Positions 63,458-64,000 of a stretch of 64,000 nt of DNA are shown here, piece after piece (position 1 is the stretch's first letter; each line of letters starts with the position of its first letter). Below the pieces are notes generated by a model that was not told where the DNA came from, ran no database searches, and worked only from the letters and a program-made list of their open reading frames with translations. The translations under genes and the position numbers were made by a program. The stretch is from Butyrivibrio proteoclasticus P6B7 (GTDB taxonomy: Bacteria > Bacillota > Clostridia > Lachnospirales > Lachnospiraceae). Location: positions 108,381-172,380 of the forward strand of contig NZ_KK211395.1 of NCBI RefSeq assembly GCF_000622085.1, written 5' to 3'.

Positions 63458-63656
63458 ATGCCAGTTTACACAAAGCTATATGGTTTATTCTTTCTAGGGA
63501 TTAGCATCATTTTATTTTGCTTTTCATATTTTTTCAGGCGCTCTAAGGACAGGCCGGCCAGTACCCGGCTTTTTTTGCTTGGGGCAAGCCTGATTTTCTA
63601 TGCTTATGCGGGGGTGAAATTCATACCCGCTCTTTTCTATGTTGTATTGGTTACTT
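63458..63656 (+). pseudogene. 5' fragment of a second MBOAT gene, cut by an insertion sequence
   Basis: The reading frame begins with GGAG-preceded ATG 63458 and encodes the first two helices of an MBOAT protein. KLYGLFFLGISIILFCFSYF and RLFLLGASLIFYAYAGVKFI resemble the AlgI N-terminus (compare LWLLAASYYFYMSWNVKYA in the intact gene upstream). It stops after 67 codons, at the point where the repeat-rich DNA of a putative IS21-type element begins; the stop codon is supplied by the element. The rest of the gene is not seen in the window. Confidence 0.7.
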
Positions 63657-63667
63657 TGTAAACGTCA

Positions 63668-63817
63668 ATGAAAAAGTTTACCACTCGCTAACGAATTAGT
63701 TTACCACCCCGCTAGCGAAAAACTTTACCATTTTATCCTTTTTCGCTGGTGAATAAGTTTACCAGCAGCGCTATCGAAAAAGTTTACCACCAACGCTACC
63801 GAAAAAGTTCATCACCA
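63668..63817 (+). repeat. Six-copy spaced repeat, probable transposase binding sites
   Basis: Copies of AAAAAGTTTACCAC, some altered, start near 63671, 63695, 63718, 63753, 63777 and 63802. Steps are about 24, 24, 35, 24 and 25 bases. Between several copies is a short near-palindrome of the type CGCTANCGAA. The regular spacing of roughly two helix turns suggests protein binding on one face of the DNA. Confidence 0.75.
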
Positions 63818-63870
63818 AGTCTCTTGTTATGGGGAACACCGCAATAGCAGCATTCCCCGGGTTACTTTAG

Positions 63871-64000
63871 TTATAAAACATAGTTTTCAAATGGCAGATC
63901 CTCATCAAGACGAGCCTTGTGGGCATGAGCTTTAAAGTATTCAAAGTCTTCTGTAAGTCCCTTCCATTCGATATAGTCACTAAGGTATTGCCTCTCATCA
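63871..64000 (-). CDS. C-terminal end of a gene, probably of the insertion sequence
   Basis: The last 42 codons of a minus-strand gene whose start lies beyond the window. The visible part is rich in charged and aromatic residues (DYIEWKGLTEDFEYFKAHAHK) and ends DLPFENYVL before TAA. I do not recognise the family. Its position inside the putative IS21-type element, reading towards the repeat-bearing end, suggests a transposition gene. An imperfect GGGGAA...TTCCCC hairpin just after its stop (about 63831-63858) may terminate it. Confidence 0.5.
   Translation of the reverse strand, partial: DERQYLSDYIEWKGLTEDFEYFKAHAHKARLDEDLPFENYVL

Larger units (their letters stand above)
63657..64000. mobile_element. 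End of a putative IS21-type insertion sequence, partial
   Basis: The DNA from TGTAAACGTC (63657) onward differs from the locus. It carries six spaced copies of an AAAAAGTTTACCAC-like repeat and then the end of a minus-strand gene reaching the window edge. Multiple internal repeats close to each end, which bind the transposase, and ends beginning TG are features of IS21-family elements. It interrupts an MBOAT gene. The other end and any target duplication are outside the window, so the family call is provisional. Confidence 0.5.

Noticed and set aside
63668..63817. Regular repeats resembling a CRISPR array
   Set aside because: Repeat units are about 14 bases with about 10 variable bases between them, copies are degenerate, and no cas genes are nearby. 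They look like transposase sites.

Overview
The window is AT-rich DNA with tightly packed genes, AGGAG-type ribosome binding sites and AGA/ATA-rich codon use. It looks like a low-GC Firmicute, most likely a Lachnospiraceae member of the Butyrivibrio/Pseudobutyrivibrio type. That placement is inferred from gene content and style; no marker gene is present. Almost all of the window is one very large surface-polysaccharide (capsule/exopolysaccharide) locus read on the + strand, with a single minus-strand gene inside it.

Layout. (1) 1-1952: the end of an ATPase + HNH nuclease pair resembling the Septu (PtuA/PtuB) anti-phage system. (2) 2028-7395: glycosyltransferases (two GT4, a DUF5672-like protein, a GT-A enzyme and a GT56/WecF-like enzyme), ended by a hairpin shared with a convergent acetyltransferase (7406-7987). 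(3) 8202-26298: a promoter followed by 20 closely spaced genes that do not belong to normal polysaccharide synthesis. They are a carboxyltransferase, two NeuD/PglD-like acyltransferases, FabD, a metallo-beta-lactamase-fold hydrolase, two SDR reductases, two FabH-like ketosynthases, two acyl carrier proteins, a FabZ-like dehydratase, a fucose-isomerase-like protein, a split transketolase, an AMP-ligase, a type II thioesterase, LuxE- and LuxC-like acyl reductase components and an LDH/MDH-family dehydrogenase. (4) 26357-60426: a mosaic of sugar-modifying, glycosyltransferase, polymerase-like, GT-C-like, ABC-exporter and acyltransferase genes, with several families present twice or three times. 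(5) 60448-60475: an intrinsic terminator. (6) 60492-63656: an MBOAT/SGNH O-acylation pair and a second MBOAT gene cut off after about 66 codons by what looks like an IS21-type insertion sequence running off the window end.

How the genes may work together. Region 3 looks like a small dedicated fatty-acid/polyketide line. The carboxyltransferase and FabD supply malonyl units, the FabH-like enzymes condense them on two carrier proteins, and the SDRs and dehydratase process the beta-carbon. The ligase, LuxE and LuxC could then release the acid as an aldehyde. A transketolase could join a C2 ketol unit to that aldehyde, and an isomerase-like protein could convert ketose to aldose, giving a sugar with an acyl-derived backbone. 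Alternatively, the line makes an unusual acyl group for an amino sugar produced by the DegT/VioA-like aminotransferase at 27371. The assembled repeat units would be exported by two PglK-like ABC transporters, polymerised by Wzy-like proteins, and decorated by acyltransferases. Enzyme families are read from motifs; the pathway itself is inference.

Region 3 is the strongest candidate for an undescribed system. Other points of note are two different GT26-derived fusion proteins, a frameshifted acyltransferase pseudogene, a NeuD homologue lacking its catalytic histidine, and an LDH homologue with a malate-type specificity residue.
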